From: Spiroplasma floricola 23-6
GTDB lineage: Bacteria > Bacillota_I > Bacilli_A > Mycoplasmatales > Mycoplasmataceae
Assembly: GCF_002813555.1 (NCBI RefSeq)
Contig: NZ_CP025057.1
Coordinates: forward strand, 868,001 to 932,000
Length of the DNA stretch: 64,000 nucleotides
Reading direction: 5' to 3'
The notes beneath the pieces are model-generated. The model was not told the origin of the DNA. It did no database searches and saw only the letters and a list, made by a program, of their open reading frames with translations. Both the position numbers and the translations under genes were made by a program. This document shows, in pieces, positions 44,039-55,830 of the stretch. Every line of letters begins with the position of its first letter. Within the stretch, counting starts at the first letter, position 1.

Positions 44039-44446
44039 TTATTTTATGTTTTTACTTGTAAAAGCATATGGTAAAAAATCTATCACTTTAAATGAATTAA
44101 CAAATTTGTTTTTATTATAAACTCAAATTTCTTGATTTTCTAAAAGTAATTCAAAAAGTGTTTGTCGACAAGTTCCACATGGAGAACCTAATTCTTCTGA
44201 ATCTGTATATAGAGCTACAATTTCTACATCATTTTTATTATAACCTTGTGCTATCATTTGAGTTAAAGCTGACCTTTCAGCACATATAGTAGGATTATAA
44301 GCTGCGTTTTCTACATTAACACCCTTTATTTCATTACCATTTTTTAAATAAATTATACAAGAAACTCTGAAATTTGAATAAGGTGCATAAGCATTTTTTC
44401 TAAGTTCTTTTAAATCACTATAAACTTTATCTTTATTTAAACTCAT
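44039..44446 (-). CDS. cdd: Cytidine deaminase
   Basis: 135 residues with the homotetrameric CDA motifs: AYAPYSNFRVSC, VNVENAAYNPTICAERSAL (zinc-ligand Cys and catalytic Glu) and SPCGTCRQTLFE (PCxxC). It deaminates cytidine and deoxycytidine to uridine forms. ATG 44446 has GAGGA 8 bases upstream; a longer in-frame start at 44461 lacks this. It lies 14 bases after dgkA, in the standard ybeY-dgkA-cdd-era order. Confidence 0.93.
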
Positions 44447-44460
44447 ATTTTCATTCCTCA

Positions 44461-44871
44461 CTAATTGAATAAATTACTAATTGTTTCTATTAGTTTTGGT
44501 AAATAAATTAAAAAGCCAATAACAACAGAGAGTAAAGCATTAATAATACTTGCTGCAGCACAAATATCTTTTATCTTTTTTGCTTGAATATTATATTCAA
44601 AACTTAGCAAATCTACAAAATTTTCAATTGAGGTATTTACAAATTCAAATCCTGTCAACACTCCAATTGTAAGAATCACTATTGACCATTCAATAGTAGA
44701 AAGTTTGATTCAAATACCTAGTCCTATTGCAAGAATAACAACTATTAAATATACAATTAAAGTTGATTCCTCCTTAAACGCAGTATAAATCCCTCTTGCT
44801 GCATTAACAAATTTATTTTTTACTCTTGTACCAACTTTGGTTTTCTTTTTAATATCATTCTTTTTTGCCAT
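44461..44871 (-). CDS. dgkA: Diacylglycerol / undecaprenol kinase family protein
   Basis: 136 residues. A basic N-terminus (KKNDIKKKTKVGTRVKN), FVNAARGIYTAFKEE, three membrane helices and the motif VLTGFEFVNTSIENFVD, which corresponds to the conserved ExxNTAIE of DgkA. The C-terminal helix follows KIKDICAAAS. It phosphorylates a membrane lipid alcohol. AAAGGTG ribosome-binding site. Position next to cdd matches Firmicutes. Confidence 0.87.
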
Positions 44872-44935
44872 ATATTTACACCTTTATTCTGCTCTTTTAT
44901 TATACTTTAATTAACTTTTAATTTGCAATATATAA

Positions 44936-44959
44936 AAAATGCCTTTTAAGGGCATTTGA
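44936..44959 (-). terminator. Rho-independent terminator after the metalloprotease gene
   Basis: AAATGCC-CTTAAAA-GGCATTT followed by TTTATAT on the minus strand, directly after the stop at 44961. Confidence 0.8.
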
Positions 44960-44960
44960 A

Positions 44961-46529
44961 TTATTTTTTTACTTTTCTTGATCTAACTTTAATAATAATT
45001 AAATAAAAAGCTGTTACAGTTATTGCTGTTGCTGCTATTGAACCAACTGCAATTCATAGTGATTTGTTATTTCATATTGAGTAAGTGTATTCTCCAAAGA
45101 AATCGCCTTTGTAAAGATTTTTGTAATTTAATAATTTTGAATAATTAGTTGATCTTTTTAAATTTAACTTACTTCCAAAACCATCAACAACATGACCCAT
45201 CTCGTGTATTAAGACGCTATATTTATTTGGACTACTTCAAAATCCTGCTTTATATTGATCATTAAATTTCTTATAAGTTAAACTAGGACCTGTAATTACA
45301 ATATAGGCATATTCAGTACTTACAATTTCTTTGGTTGAAGGATCTAGACTATATTGTGTAGCAGTATAACCCATAGTACCTTGACTACTAGTTCCATCAT
45401 CACTTATCAATGGAAAATCAGGACTTATTATCAAAGCAGATAACATTTTATCAACTCATTCTTCTCTCTTAATTAAATTAAAAAGTGCATTATACATTTT
45501 TAAAGTAAGCTCTTTTAATTGATTTGTATGGTCTTTTGTTCATTTTTCATTATCAATTCTTACATTTGGAGTTTGTGATAAATAGTTTTTCTCCATATTT
45601 TCATAAATATATGAAAATCAAACAGCACTATGATTATTTATATCCTTAGAAGAATTTTGCAATTTAGTATCAAGTTCTTCAAATGAATTAAAATATTTTT
45701 TATTAAAATTATTAAATGAATCAATTGATTCTTGGCTAGCTGGTGTATATGAGTCATACATTCATTTAGAAGTTATACCATTAATAGTTGTTATATCTTT
45801 AAAAAGAACTACCTCACGAGATTCTTTAATAATTTGCGAACTAATCTTTGATAAAGCATTTTGTGAATTATTATTAGATCAAATAACTGACTCATTATTA
45901 TATTGTAAATTTAAAGAATTAGATTCTTTTTGTTTTAAAGTTGCATTATATTTTACTTTTGAAGCTGAATTTAAATCAGAATTAATTAATTCTACTGTTT
46001 TATCAGAAATAGTTTTATTTTCTTTATAATTATCATTATATCTTCCACCAACTGAGATAATTTCAGGCAATATATTTATATAAAAATTATTTGTAATTTC
46101 TCAACTTTTATTTTTTAGATCATCATCTGTATTTAATCACTTACTAAAACTTTCTGCAAAAAATTCTGCATCACTTGTAGCACCATAAATACTTGGCATA
46201 ATTGTTGATGCTAAGATATTTTGAATAGTCAATTCTTTATACATGTCTGATTTATTTCCTGTTACCATTATATTTTCTCTTATTGAATTAATATCATCTT
46301 CATTTACTTTTATGCTATTTGCATAATAGTATTTTAAAAGACGACCATAATACATAACTTGCTTATTAGGTTCTATTAAACTTTTATAAGTTATTGACTC
46401 TTTTATATTTTTTTGTTTAGTTGTATTTAAAATTAAATTATTTACTGAATTTTCTTTTATAACTTCATATGTTGAAGTTGTATAAGAAAATGGATTTAAA
46501 AATGCTCAAAACATTATTAAAAATTTCAT
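44961..46529 (-). CDS. Membrane-anchored zinc metalloprotease candidate
   Basis: 522 residues with a signal-like N-terminus (MKFLIMFWAFLNPFSYTT) and a single C-terminal helix (SLWIAVGSIAATAITVTAF) plus a basic tail (VRSRKVKK), so the bulk is outside the cell and tethered. Near residue 434 VLIHEMGHVVDGFG carries HExxH, the zinc and catalytic motif of zincins. A second Glu-rich helix, DAEFFAESFSKW, of the type that supplies the third ligand in ATLF-like proteases, lies far upstream (about residue 125), not downstream. Substrate unknown; host or self proteins are possible. It interrupts ybeY-dgkA linkage and has its own terminator. Confidence 0.7.
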
Positions 46530-46612
46530 TTTTCCACTACCTTTATTCTTATTTTAATTTTACTTCAAATTGTTAATTATATAAATAATACTAAAAAAAT
46601 AAAAAAATCCCA

Positions 46613-47086
46613 CTAAAAAGACATAATATATTTAATATTTTCACTTTTCAAAATATCATCTGTTAATTTAAACATTTCCTTTGCATCTTGTTCATTAGTT
46701 TCGTGGTCAAAACCCAATATATGAAGCAAACCATGTACAAACAATCAAGCCATTTCTTCTACAATTGTATGATTGTAATTTTTTGCTTTATTTTGTGCTT
46801 CACTAAAAGTGATAAAAATATCACCAATCTCTTTGAAATCTAATTGATCGTAAATTCCAAACTCATCATTAATTGGAAAAGATATTACATCTCCAACATA
46901 CTCTTTTTGTCTATATTGTTTATTTATTTCTTTTGATTTATCTTTATCAATATAGTTTACAGACAAACTTAAATTTTTCTTTATACCCAATATTTTTTTA
47001 GTAGAAATTAAAAGATTTCTAAATAAGCTTTCATATTCTTTTAAAGATTCTTTTGTTTCATAATTAAATTCTAATAAGTCACCCAT
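46613..47086 (-). CDS. ybeY: Endoribonuclease YbeY (rRNA maturation)
   Basis: 157 residues. NKQYRQKEYVGDVISFP and GDIFITFSEAQ lead to the zinc motif HGLLHILGFDH (HxxxHxxGxxH) that defines YbeY. It takes part in 16S 3'-end processing and ribosome quality control. ATG start has GGAG upstream. Its usual partner dgkA lies beyond the metalloprotease gene. Confidence 0.94.
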
Positions 47087-47109
47087 TTTTTTAATCTCCT
47101 ATTTAAGTT

Positions 47110-47487
47110 TTAAAAAATATTTGATAATAAATAAGATAATAGAGACACTTTTTCTCCATATATCAAAACATTATTTGAAGGATATTTAATACTTCCAATA
47201 TTGTTTATATTAATCTTTATTAAAGAATTACTATATTCTAGTTTTGAAGCATTAACAAACATATTTCCTTGATTTGTTTCTAAAATTATATAATCAATTA
47301 AGCTTATATTCAAATTTTTAGAACTTAATAAATACAAATCCTTTTTTATAATTCCTTGTTCATCAATATATTCTTGTATATAAACTGATCCATAAAAAGT
47401 TTGTTGCTTTTTAAGCAAAGCTAATGACAATAAAAATAATAAGAGAAATATTAAAAGAAAATAAAGCATTTTCAACTCTTTTTTCAC
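47110..47487 (-). CDS. Single-pass accessory protein of the C39 exporter
   Basis: 125 residues: one N-terminal helix (MLYFLLIFLLLFLLSLALL) and an external beta-rich domain (GSVYIQEYIDEQGIIKKDLYLLSSKN). GTG start overlaps the exporter stop (TAGTG) with GGAGGT upstream, so it is made together with the exporter. Position and topology suggest a very short membrane-fusion-like or assembly factor. No HlyD motif is visible, so the assignment is by context only. Confidence 0.55.
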   Translation of the reverse strand: MKKELKMLYFLLIFLLLFLLSLALLKKQQTFYGSVYIQEYIDEQGIIKKDLYLLSSKNLNISLIDYIILETNQGNMFVNASKLEYSNSLIKININNIGSIKYPSNNVLIYGEKVSLLSYLLSNIF

Positions 47488-49526
47488 TAGATTACCTCCA
47501 CTCTTTTTTCAAAGAAATTAGAATAAGCTAAATCATGGTCACACATTATAATTAAGCTACTTTTTTTATATTCCATAAAAGTTTTAAATAGAAAATAAGC
47601 AGTATGTTTATCAACATTACTTAAAGGTTCATCAATAAGATACAAGTCTTTATTTGTAAAAAATAAGGCTATAAAATTAATAATTTGTCTTTGACCTTTG
47701 CTCAAGTTATAACCATTGTCATAAATTCTTTTTGTTAAATCTATATTGTTTCTTTCCAAAATTTCGATTAAGTGAAAGTCTTGTAAAATTTGAAAATCTA
47801 CTTTATTTTTAAACTGTTGAATATTTTGCCATACAGTTCCATTAAACAAATAATCATATTGACCTAAATATATCGTTTTACTCAAAAATGAGTTTTTATC
47901 TAAGTTATTAAAATTTATATTGTGATTAACAATTAATTCCCCTTCATATTTTTCATAATGTCCAGATAAAAGTTTTAACAAAGTAGTTTTACCACTACCA
48001 CTTTTCCCATGTATAAATGTATTTTTATCAAACTCAAAATTAAAATCTTTTAATAAACAAGAATCACTTTTATATTTATATAAATTTTTTGCAGTTATAT
48101 TCTCTATTTTATTTATTTTTTTGTATTCAATATTATTATCCTTAGAATTGAAAATAAAATTTAATGATTTATCAGCAATTAATGTTTCTTGTATATTTAA
48201 AATAAAACTTTCAATATTACTAAAAAAAATATTTATATATGAGCTAACTGCTGTATAGAAAAGTAAATCAGGTAAAGAGTATTTTTCTTGATTTATATAA
48301 ATAATTGATATATAAAATATTAAATAAAAAAATAGCTTATTTGTTAAAGAAAATAATACTTGAGTCTTACTATCTAAATTAAAGATATTTTTAGTTTCTT
48401 TAATAGTAGATAAGTAATTTTTATAGTTTTCAGTTTTAATTTCTAGCTCAATATTTTTATATTTTATTTCTTCAAATCCATCTAATAACTGTCTATAACC
48501 AAGAAAAAATTCAATTATTTTTCGCTCTTTTCTTAATTTTAACTCCTTCATAAAATAAAAACATACAATTGATAAGCAAACAGAAATTAAATTCTGAACT
48601 AAAACTAAAGTTAAAATAAAAGGAGATATTAAAAGTAAAAATAATGAAGACATAAGAAAAAGAGTTAAGCCCAATGGTAAAGATATTGTACATTGACTTA
48701 TAAAATCAGACATAGAATTTATATAAGATAATTTTTTTATTCATTCTTCTTTTGAAAAAGAGTTAAATTTTTCAATATTAAGATCTACAAGTTTGGTTTT
48801 ATAAAAGCAAAATATATCTTTTGTAACTTTATTTTTTATTGTAAATATTATTTTATTAATAAAATAAGAAGTTATTGTTTGAACTACAAAAATTAAAGCA
48901 AAAGTTAAAAAAATTAATTGCATTGTTTTATTGTTTTTTAAATTTATATTATCCATATAAATTTTTATAAAATTATTACTAATTAAAATTAAGACATTAA
49001 GCAATATTGAAACAATAAATAATAATGATATTTCTAGTTTAAATTTTTTTAAAAAAGTAAATCAATTAAGTAGACTCTTATTTTTAAAATTTACTTTATC
49101 AAATACTTTTGTAGTTGATAAATATCCTTGATATATTTTTTTTATTTCATCACAACTTACTCATTTTAAATCATTTAAATTTGGATCAGCTATTAAGAAC
49201 TCATTTTTTCGTTTTTTATAGACAATTATAAAATGATCCAAATCATTATCATTTAAAACATTTAAAACTATCGGATTTGTAATATCTATTTCTAATAGTT
49301 CATTAAAGTTGCATGTATAAGATACAAATTCAATTTTATATTTAGTCAATAAATTCTCAATATCATATAAACTTAACATTTCATCATTTAAAGAATTTTC
49401 AAATTTAATTTCTTCAATTCCAAAATCTTTATTATGATAATAATTTATTAACATTGAACTTATTGCAATACCACAATCATTTTCTCCTTTTTGCTTTAAA
49501 AACTTATAATTCAAATTTATCACCAA
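47487..49526 (-). CDS. Peptidase-containing ABC transporter (C39 peptidase, bacteriocin-exporter type)
   Basis: 679 residues in three domains. Residues 1-125 are a C39 cysteine peptidase: KQKGENDCGIAISSML with oxyanion Gln12 and nucleophile Cys18, His98 in LDHFIIVYKK and Asp114 in IADPN. Residues about 150-440 form six membrane helices. The nucleotide-binding domain has Walker A GKSGSGKTTLL, signature LSKGQRQ and Walker B LYLIDEP. Such exporters cut leader peptides after a double glycine and pump out the mature peptide. An accessory gene overlaps its end; no double-Gly precursor is visible in this window. Confidence 0.92.
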
Positions 49527-49555
49527 TGAATTAATCGTTTAAATAATACAAAAAA

Positions 49556-50041
49556 TTAAAATTTAATTGCAAATCTAATAAATTCTATATCATCTCATTT
49601 TAATTTAACTTTTTTTGGTCTTCCTTTAATAAAGAAATCAAATATAAATTCGTCATCTTTAAATTCTGTTAATGTTGCAGAAAATTCTGTAAAAGTTTCA
49701 ATGGGATTAATAGTTTTTAAGAAAAAATAACTTCCAACATTGCTTTTTAAAATTTCTAATGTCCTTACAACTCTTTCTGCTCCTGCACTGGCAACTTCTA
49801 ATATATATGGATCTTTAAGTTCTTTTATGTCATCTAATAAAGTAGAAAGATTTTCATTAGCTTTAATTAATAAATCAAAATCCATATTTTTCTTATTAGC
49901 ATCTTTATTTTCTACCAAAACTTGTAATACTGTTGATTCAAAATCATTTACAATATTTAATTCATAAAGTAGAAAATCACTTTCGCTAAGAATTTCTTTT
50001 ATATTATCTAAATATTTATCTTTTACAATTTCTAGTGACAT
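49556..50041 (-). CDS. rimP: Ribosome maturation factor RimP
   Basis: 161 residues. N-terminal domain with LYELNIVNDFESTVLQVLVE and LSTLLDD; PYILEVASAGAERVV is the RimP hallmark (usually LEVSSPGxxRPL) in a diverged form; then the Sm-like C-terminal domain FSATLTEFKDDE. It assists 30S assembly. It follows polC as in Firmicutes. The usual next gene, nusA, is absent here and the exporter genes follow instead. Confidence 0.85.
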
Positions 50042-50092
50042 AGCTACCTCTTTTATAAATTAATTTTATATTATTTTAGGTTAATAACTAAA

Positions 50093-50145
50093 AAAAGATA
50101 ATGATTTTCATTTAAAAATTAAATGAAAGTTGCTCATCATCTTTT
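50093..50145 (-). terminator. Long terminator hairpin overlapping the polC 3' end
   Basis: A long imperfect stem on the minus strand: outer AAAGATGATGA with CATTATCTTT, inner TTTCATTTA with TAAATGAAA, followed by TTTTTTTAG. The left arm lies inside the last polC codons and the stop codon sits in the loop. A reduced flow into rimP is expected. Confidence 0.65.
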
Positions 50146-53100
50146 AAGTTATCAGTTATTTTAAGTTTTGCAAATATCTCAATTTGTGTCTGTGTTACTT
50201 GTGTTCTTTGTTTTAAATCATTAACACTTGTTATTTGTCTATCTTTTCGTGCATTAACAATAGATTTTGCCACAGCTTCTCCAAGAGAGTCAATAACGTT
50301 AAATGGAGGTATTAATATTTTTTTATTATCCTCTTTAAAAATAACAAATCTATTACCTTCTGAGATATTAAAATCAATATTTTTAATTTCTATGCCTCTT
50401 GCAAACATCTCTAATAATACTTCATAAACTGTGATTAAAGAGATTTCTTTTGCAGTAACTGGAAGTTTATTATTTAGTCTTTGTTTAATATCTTCAATTG
50501 ATGCTTTAATTGCTTCTTTTCCTTTTAAAGCAGTTTCTAAATCAAAGAAATCTGCTCTAGTTGAAAATCAAACAGCATAATATTCTTCTGGATAGTAAAT
50601 TTTATATCAAGCTACTCTGTAAGCCATTAATACATAAGCAGTGGCATGAGCTTTTGGAAACATATATTTAATTTTTAAACAACTGTTAATATATCATTCA
50701 GGAACATTGTGGTTTTTCATAAGAGCAATTCACTCTTTTGAAAGTCCTTTTCCTTTTCTAACACTTTCCATAATATTAAATGAATTGGAAGAGTCTAAAC
50801 CTTTTGACATTAAATAAACCATAATATCATCTCTACAACCAATAACAGAAGATATATTTGCAACACCATCTTTAATTAAAGATTGAGCATTTCCAACATA
50901 AACATCAGTTCCATGACTTAATCCTGAAATTTGAACAAGATCTGCAAATGTTTTAGGTTTTGTTTCTTTTAACATATTTCTAACAAATTGAGTTCCAAAT
51001 TCAGGAAGTCCAATTGCACCTGTTGTTTCTCCAAGAATTGATTGTGAATCGATTTTTAGAGCTGAAAGCTCAGAAAATAAAGAGTAAACTTTTTTATCAT
51101 TTGTTGGGACTTTAATTGGATCAAATCCAGTTAAATCATATAACATTCTTAAAGCAGTTGGATCAACGTGTCCTAAAATATCCATTTTCAATAAATTATC
51201 ATGAATTGAGTGAAAATCAAAATGTGTTGTTCTTCAATCACTTGTTTCATCATCTGCTGGATAATTTACTGGTGTAAAATCTTCAATTTCATATTCTTTT
51301 GGAAGAATAATAATTCCCCCTGGATGTTGTCCTGTTGTTCTTTTAACTCCTGTTGATAAACTTGCAAGTCTTTCAATTTCAGCTTTTCTAATTAAATCTA
51401 AATTAGCATTTTGTTTTTCAAAATATCCCATTGTAAATCCATAAGCTGTTTTTTCAGCAACAGTTGATATAGTACCAGCTCTAAAAACGTTATTTTCACC
51501 AAAAATTTCTTTAGTAAAATTATGAGCAATTGGTTGATATTCACCTGAAAAATTTAAATCTATGTCTGGAACTTTATCTCCATCAAATCCTAAAAAAGTT
51601 TCAAAAGGAATATCATGACCTTCTCCAATTAATTTTGAATTACATTTTGGACACATTTTATCTGGCAAATCATATCCACATTTAAATTCTTCAGATGTAT
51701 CAAAATCTGAGTATTTACATTCAGTGCAAATATAGTGAGCTTTAAGTGGATTTACTTCTGTGATTAAAGATGTTGTTGCCACAAATGAACTTCCAACAGA
51801 TCCACGACTTCCAACTAAATAACCATCATCATTTGATTTCTTAACTAATAAATGACTTATTCAATAAACCACTGCAAAACCATGTTTAATAATTGAAGCT
51901 AATTCTTTTTCTAAACGTGTTTTAACAATTTCGGGTAACTCTTCTCCATAAATTGCTTTGGCATTTTTATAACATTCATCTGTTAATAATTTATCCACAT
52001 TTTCTATATTAGGTGGATATGAACCAGATTTAATAGGAATTATATTTTTATCAATTAAATCTGAAAGAGCTAATGAGTTTTGAATTACTATTTCATTTAT
52101 TAATTCACTATTTTCTAATCATTTAAACTCTTCTAACATTTCATTTGTTGTTCTCAAATGTTGATCAGGATTATCTTTTACTCTTTGTTTGAAATCATAA
52201 AGTGGATGATAAACTCCTCCCAATCCTTTTGTATTTATATAAATATCTCTAATTTGTTTTAATTCAGGATCTATATAGTGAGCATCACTTGTTGCAATAA
52301 TTTTTTTATTTAATTTCTTTGAAACTTCAATTATTTTTAAAATTACTTTTTTCAAACAGTCCATAGTTAAATCATCAGTTTGCAATAATTTTTTGTAAAC
52401 ACTCAATGGTTGAATTTCTATATAATCAAAAAGATTAATTGCCTCTTCTAGCATTTTAAAAGTTCCTGTTCTTGCATATTCAAAAACAATTCCATTAACA
52501 CATCCACTACCAATTAAGATATTATTTTTTTCTCTCATTTCTAAAAGTTTTGATTGAAATATTTTTGGAGATCCTAAAAAATTCTCTGTATGAGAATAAG
52601 AAATTAGCTTATATAAATCTTTTAATCCATCTTGATTTTTTGCCAATACATTGACATGAAAACCTCTAGATCTTCTAAAATTCTCATTCTCAAATTTATT
52701 TTTATTAAATTTATTTCAATCTGAGTCAACATCAATTGGAGTAATTTTTTTAGCTTCACTTCACATATGTTCATACATATTTGTAAGTACTTCTGCATCA
52801 TAGTCAGCACGGTGAGCAATTTTTTCATCATATAAAATTTGATATGCTTTAGCAACAGTTCCTAATCGATGATTTTTCAATTTTGGTTGTAAAAGTCTTG
52901 AAAGTGATAAAGTATCAATTACAGTATTTGTTAATTCACCATAGCCAAGTTTACTTGCAAAAGCTTGTAAGAAGTTAAAGTCAAAGTTAGCATTATGGGC
53001 AATAAGAATACCATCTTTAATAATTTCCATTATATTTTTAAACTCAATTTCAATTGAATTTTTGTCTTCTAACATTTCATTTGTAATATGAGTTAAATCT

Positions 53101-54560
53101 ATTGTAAATTTTGATATTGGTTTAGTTGGTTTAATCAAAATATCATATTTTTTTGAAGTACCTTTAGCATAGTCATAAACATTTGCTCCAAATTCAATAA
53201 TTTCATCATATTCTGGAGATAAACCTGTTGTTTCTAAGTCGAAAACAACAAATTTTGCTTCACGTAAGTTTTGATTCTTAGGATTTTTAATAATTCATGC
53301 TTCATCTTGTAACATTACAAGTTCACTACCATAAATTAGTTTTAATTTATTTTCTTCTTCTACACCTTTATTAACATCTAACAGTGCATAGTATGCTTCA
53401 GGAAATGCTTGTACATTTAAATGATCTGTAATAGCAATAGATTTTCAACCAAATCTTTTGGCAGCTTCAATATAACTTTTTGCACTACTTACTCCATCCA
53501 TTACAGACATTTTTGTGTGAGTATGTAATTCAACTCTTTTAACTTTTGCTTCATCTTTTCTATAAGTTTTTTTTGATTCAATTTTCTTGTATTTATTAAT
53601 ATAAAAAATATATCCTTTATCAAAAGTTGAGAAATTGAAATTACCATTAAAAGAAACTCAATCTCCTTTTCTTATAATTTGGTTTTCAAAACCTGTCAGA
53701 CTTTCTTTTGTCTCTTCTGTTATTTCATCAAAAAAAGTTGGGTCATTATTTCTTTGGAAAAAAATACACATAACTGATGATGTACCATCAGTTATTGCAA
53801 TATTGTAAATATTTCTTCCTGCTTTAGATTTACGAGTATTTTTAGAGATAACTTCACCTTGAATTGTTACATTTTGAGCATCTTCTTCTAAATCAACTAT
53901 TTTTTCATAAGTTGGTTTATTTAGAATTTCTTCATTTGATCTATATTTAGTTTTTGACAAAGAATAATTTGGCTTAGAATCACTCATTTCATTTTGCTGA
54001 TTTGGAATTATTTTAGAAGCCTTTTCATATTTTTCTCTAATTGGTTCTAATACATCTGTTTGTGAATTTTTTTTAACTTTAATTTCTAAATCTATATCTT
54101 TAAAACCATATTTTAAAAGTTTATTTTTATAATAATCCTTATGTTCTTCTAAAAGAATTTTTTCAGTTTCATTAGAGACATTAAAAATAACTATTCTGTG
54201 CTCATTAAAATACTCAACAGTTGAAGGTGAAAGAATTTTAATTGTTCCTGTTTTAACCTCTGCTTTTTGCTCTTTAACATATTCAATATGATTTCATATT
54301 AATTCCTTTGAATAATTATTATTATCAACTAGTAAATTCAATTTTGTTGGAATTAAAGTGTTTGTATTTAAAATAGTTTCAATTTTATTTAATAAATGAA
54401 TTGGTAAAAAATCTTTAATTTTAATAAAAACTCTCAATTTATTAATACTGGCACTAAATTCAGCTTCTTTATAAAAATGAGCTCCATCAAAATAAACTTC
54501 TTCAGATTCTTCTAAAAAAACATTTAATTTTTCAAACATATCTTTTACTTCTTTGTTCAT
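50112..54560 (-). CDS. polC: DNA polymerase III alpha subunit, PolC type
   Basis: 1482 residues, the Gram-positive replicative polymerase. In order: N-terminal domain, OB fold ([15 protein letters not shown]), PHP domain start ([14 protein letters not shown]), 3'-5' exonuclease ([13 protein letters not shown], then IAHNANFDF and HRADYDAEV), PHP end (IATSDAHY), a zinc finger (CTECKYSD ... CPKC), and the palm with PDIDLNFSG, followed by RTTGQHPGG and finger/thumb motifs ([15 protein letters not shown]). Seven or more TGA Trp codons split it under the standard code. RBS AAGGGGGT. It lies after rseP with 25 bases between. Confidence 0.96.
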
Positions 54561-54585
54561 TTTGTTAACCCCCTTTTATATTCTG

Positions 54586-55827
54586 CTAGACTATAAAATC
54601 TTTTATAGTAATTACTACAAATAATAGTAAGAATAAAATTGCTCCAGCTGTATTTACAAAAATTTTATATTTTAAAGGTAACTCTTTTCTTAATATCATT
54701 TCAATAAAATTTTCTAATAATCTGTATCCATCAAGTGGTGGTAAGAAAATTAAGTTTAATATAAATAAATTGGCACTAATTGTTGCTACATAAATAAAGA
54801 ATTGATCTGCACTTTGCAATAGAGTTGCAGTTTGTTTTGCAACTCCCACTGGTCCTACAAGATTTGAGAATTTACCGGTAAATACATTTCCAAGAGCTTC
54901 TAAAATTGAAATTGAAGCCTTAAATGTTTCTCCTCATCCAGCTCCATAAGCCTGAGCTGTAGTTTCATAAATTCTATTTGGAGCAGCTATTCCTACTGAG
55001 TCACCAGCTTTAATATCTTGCAATTCAGTGATAACTCCATCTTTGTAATTATCCAGTGCATATCCACTGTATTTATCGACTTTTTTGTAAGCAAATTGAA
55101 TTTTTATATTTTCATGATCTTTTGATAATTTTAAATTATCAATAAAATTATAAACGGTCTTTTTATAATCAACAGCTTTTTGTTCATTTAAACTATTTAT
55201 TGTTATTTTCTCATCACATTTTGTAGTCTTTGCATCACAAATATTGTCAAATAAAATTTCATCTTTTTCATTTTGAACTGAAATCATTTTTCACCCTCAA
55301 ATAACATAATCTTGCCCCACATATTCAACATTAATATTTTGACTCTTTTCTTTCTCTTTAATTGCTTTTGCAGCAATTCCTTCTTGGACATAGTTTGCCC
55401 CAAAATAAGTCATATCATTTTTCTTTTCTCCAATTGCTGCAAAAATAGTTGTAAATAACAATAATGCAATAAATAAATTCATTAAAGGTCCCGCTAAAAT
55501 AAAGAACATTTTCTTTCATCTTGCAATATAATCTAATTTTCTATCATCTGGAACCACTTCATCTTCTCTATCACTTGGAGGATCTGCTTTATCTGATGCA
55601 ATTGAACAATATCCTCCTAGCGGAAATATTCTAATAGAAATTCAAGTTTCTTTTCCTTTGAATACAAAAAGTCTTGGTCCAAAACCAATTGAAAATTCAT
55701 AAACATAAGCCTTTGCCATTTTGGCCACAACCAAGTGACCAATTTCATGAATAGTTATTAATAATAACATAACTATAATTCCAATAAAAAAAGCTAATAC
55801 AACCATTCCACTACTTACTTCACTCAT
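54586..55827 (-). CDS. rseP: RIP zinc metalloprotease (site-2 protease)
   Basis: 413 residues. Helix 1 carries LLITIHEIGHLVVAK (HExxH) and the C-terminal part LNLIFLPPLDGYRLL (the LDG Asp ligand). FSIGFGPRLF and RIFPLGGYCSI are family motifs. An unusually polar insert (about residues 165-265), with cysteines in NICDAKTTKCDEK, replaces the usual PDZ region. It cleaves membrane proteins within the bilayer and also clears signal peptides. Directly follows ispC with 3 bases between, as in other bacteria. Confidence 0.92.
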
Positions 55828-55830
55828 TTA

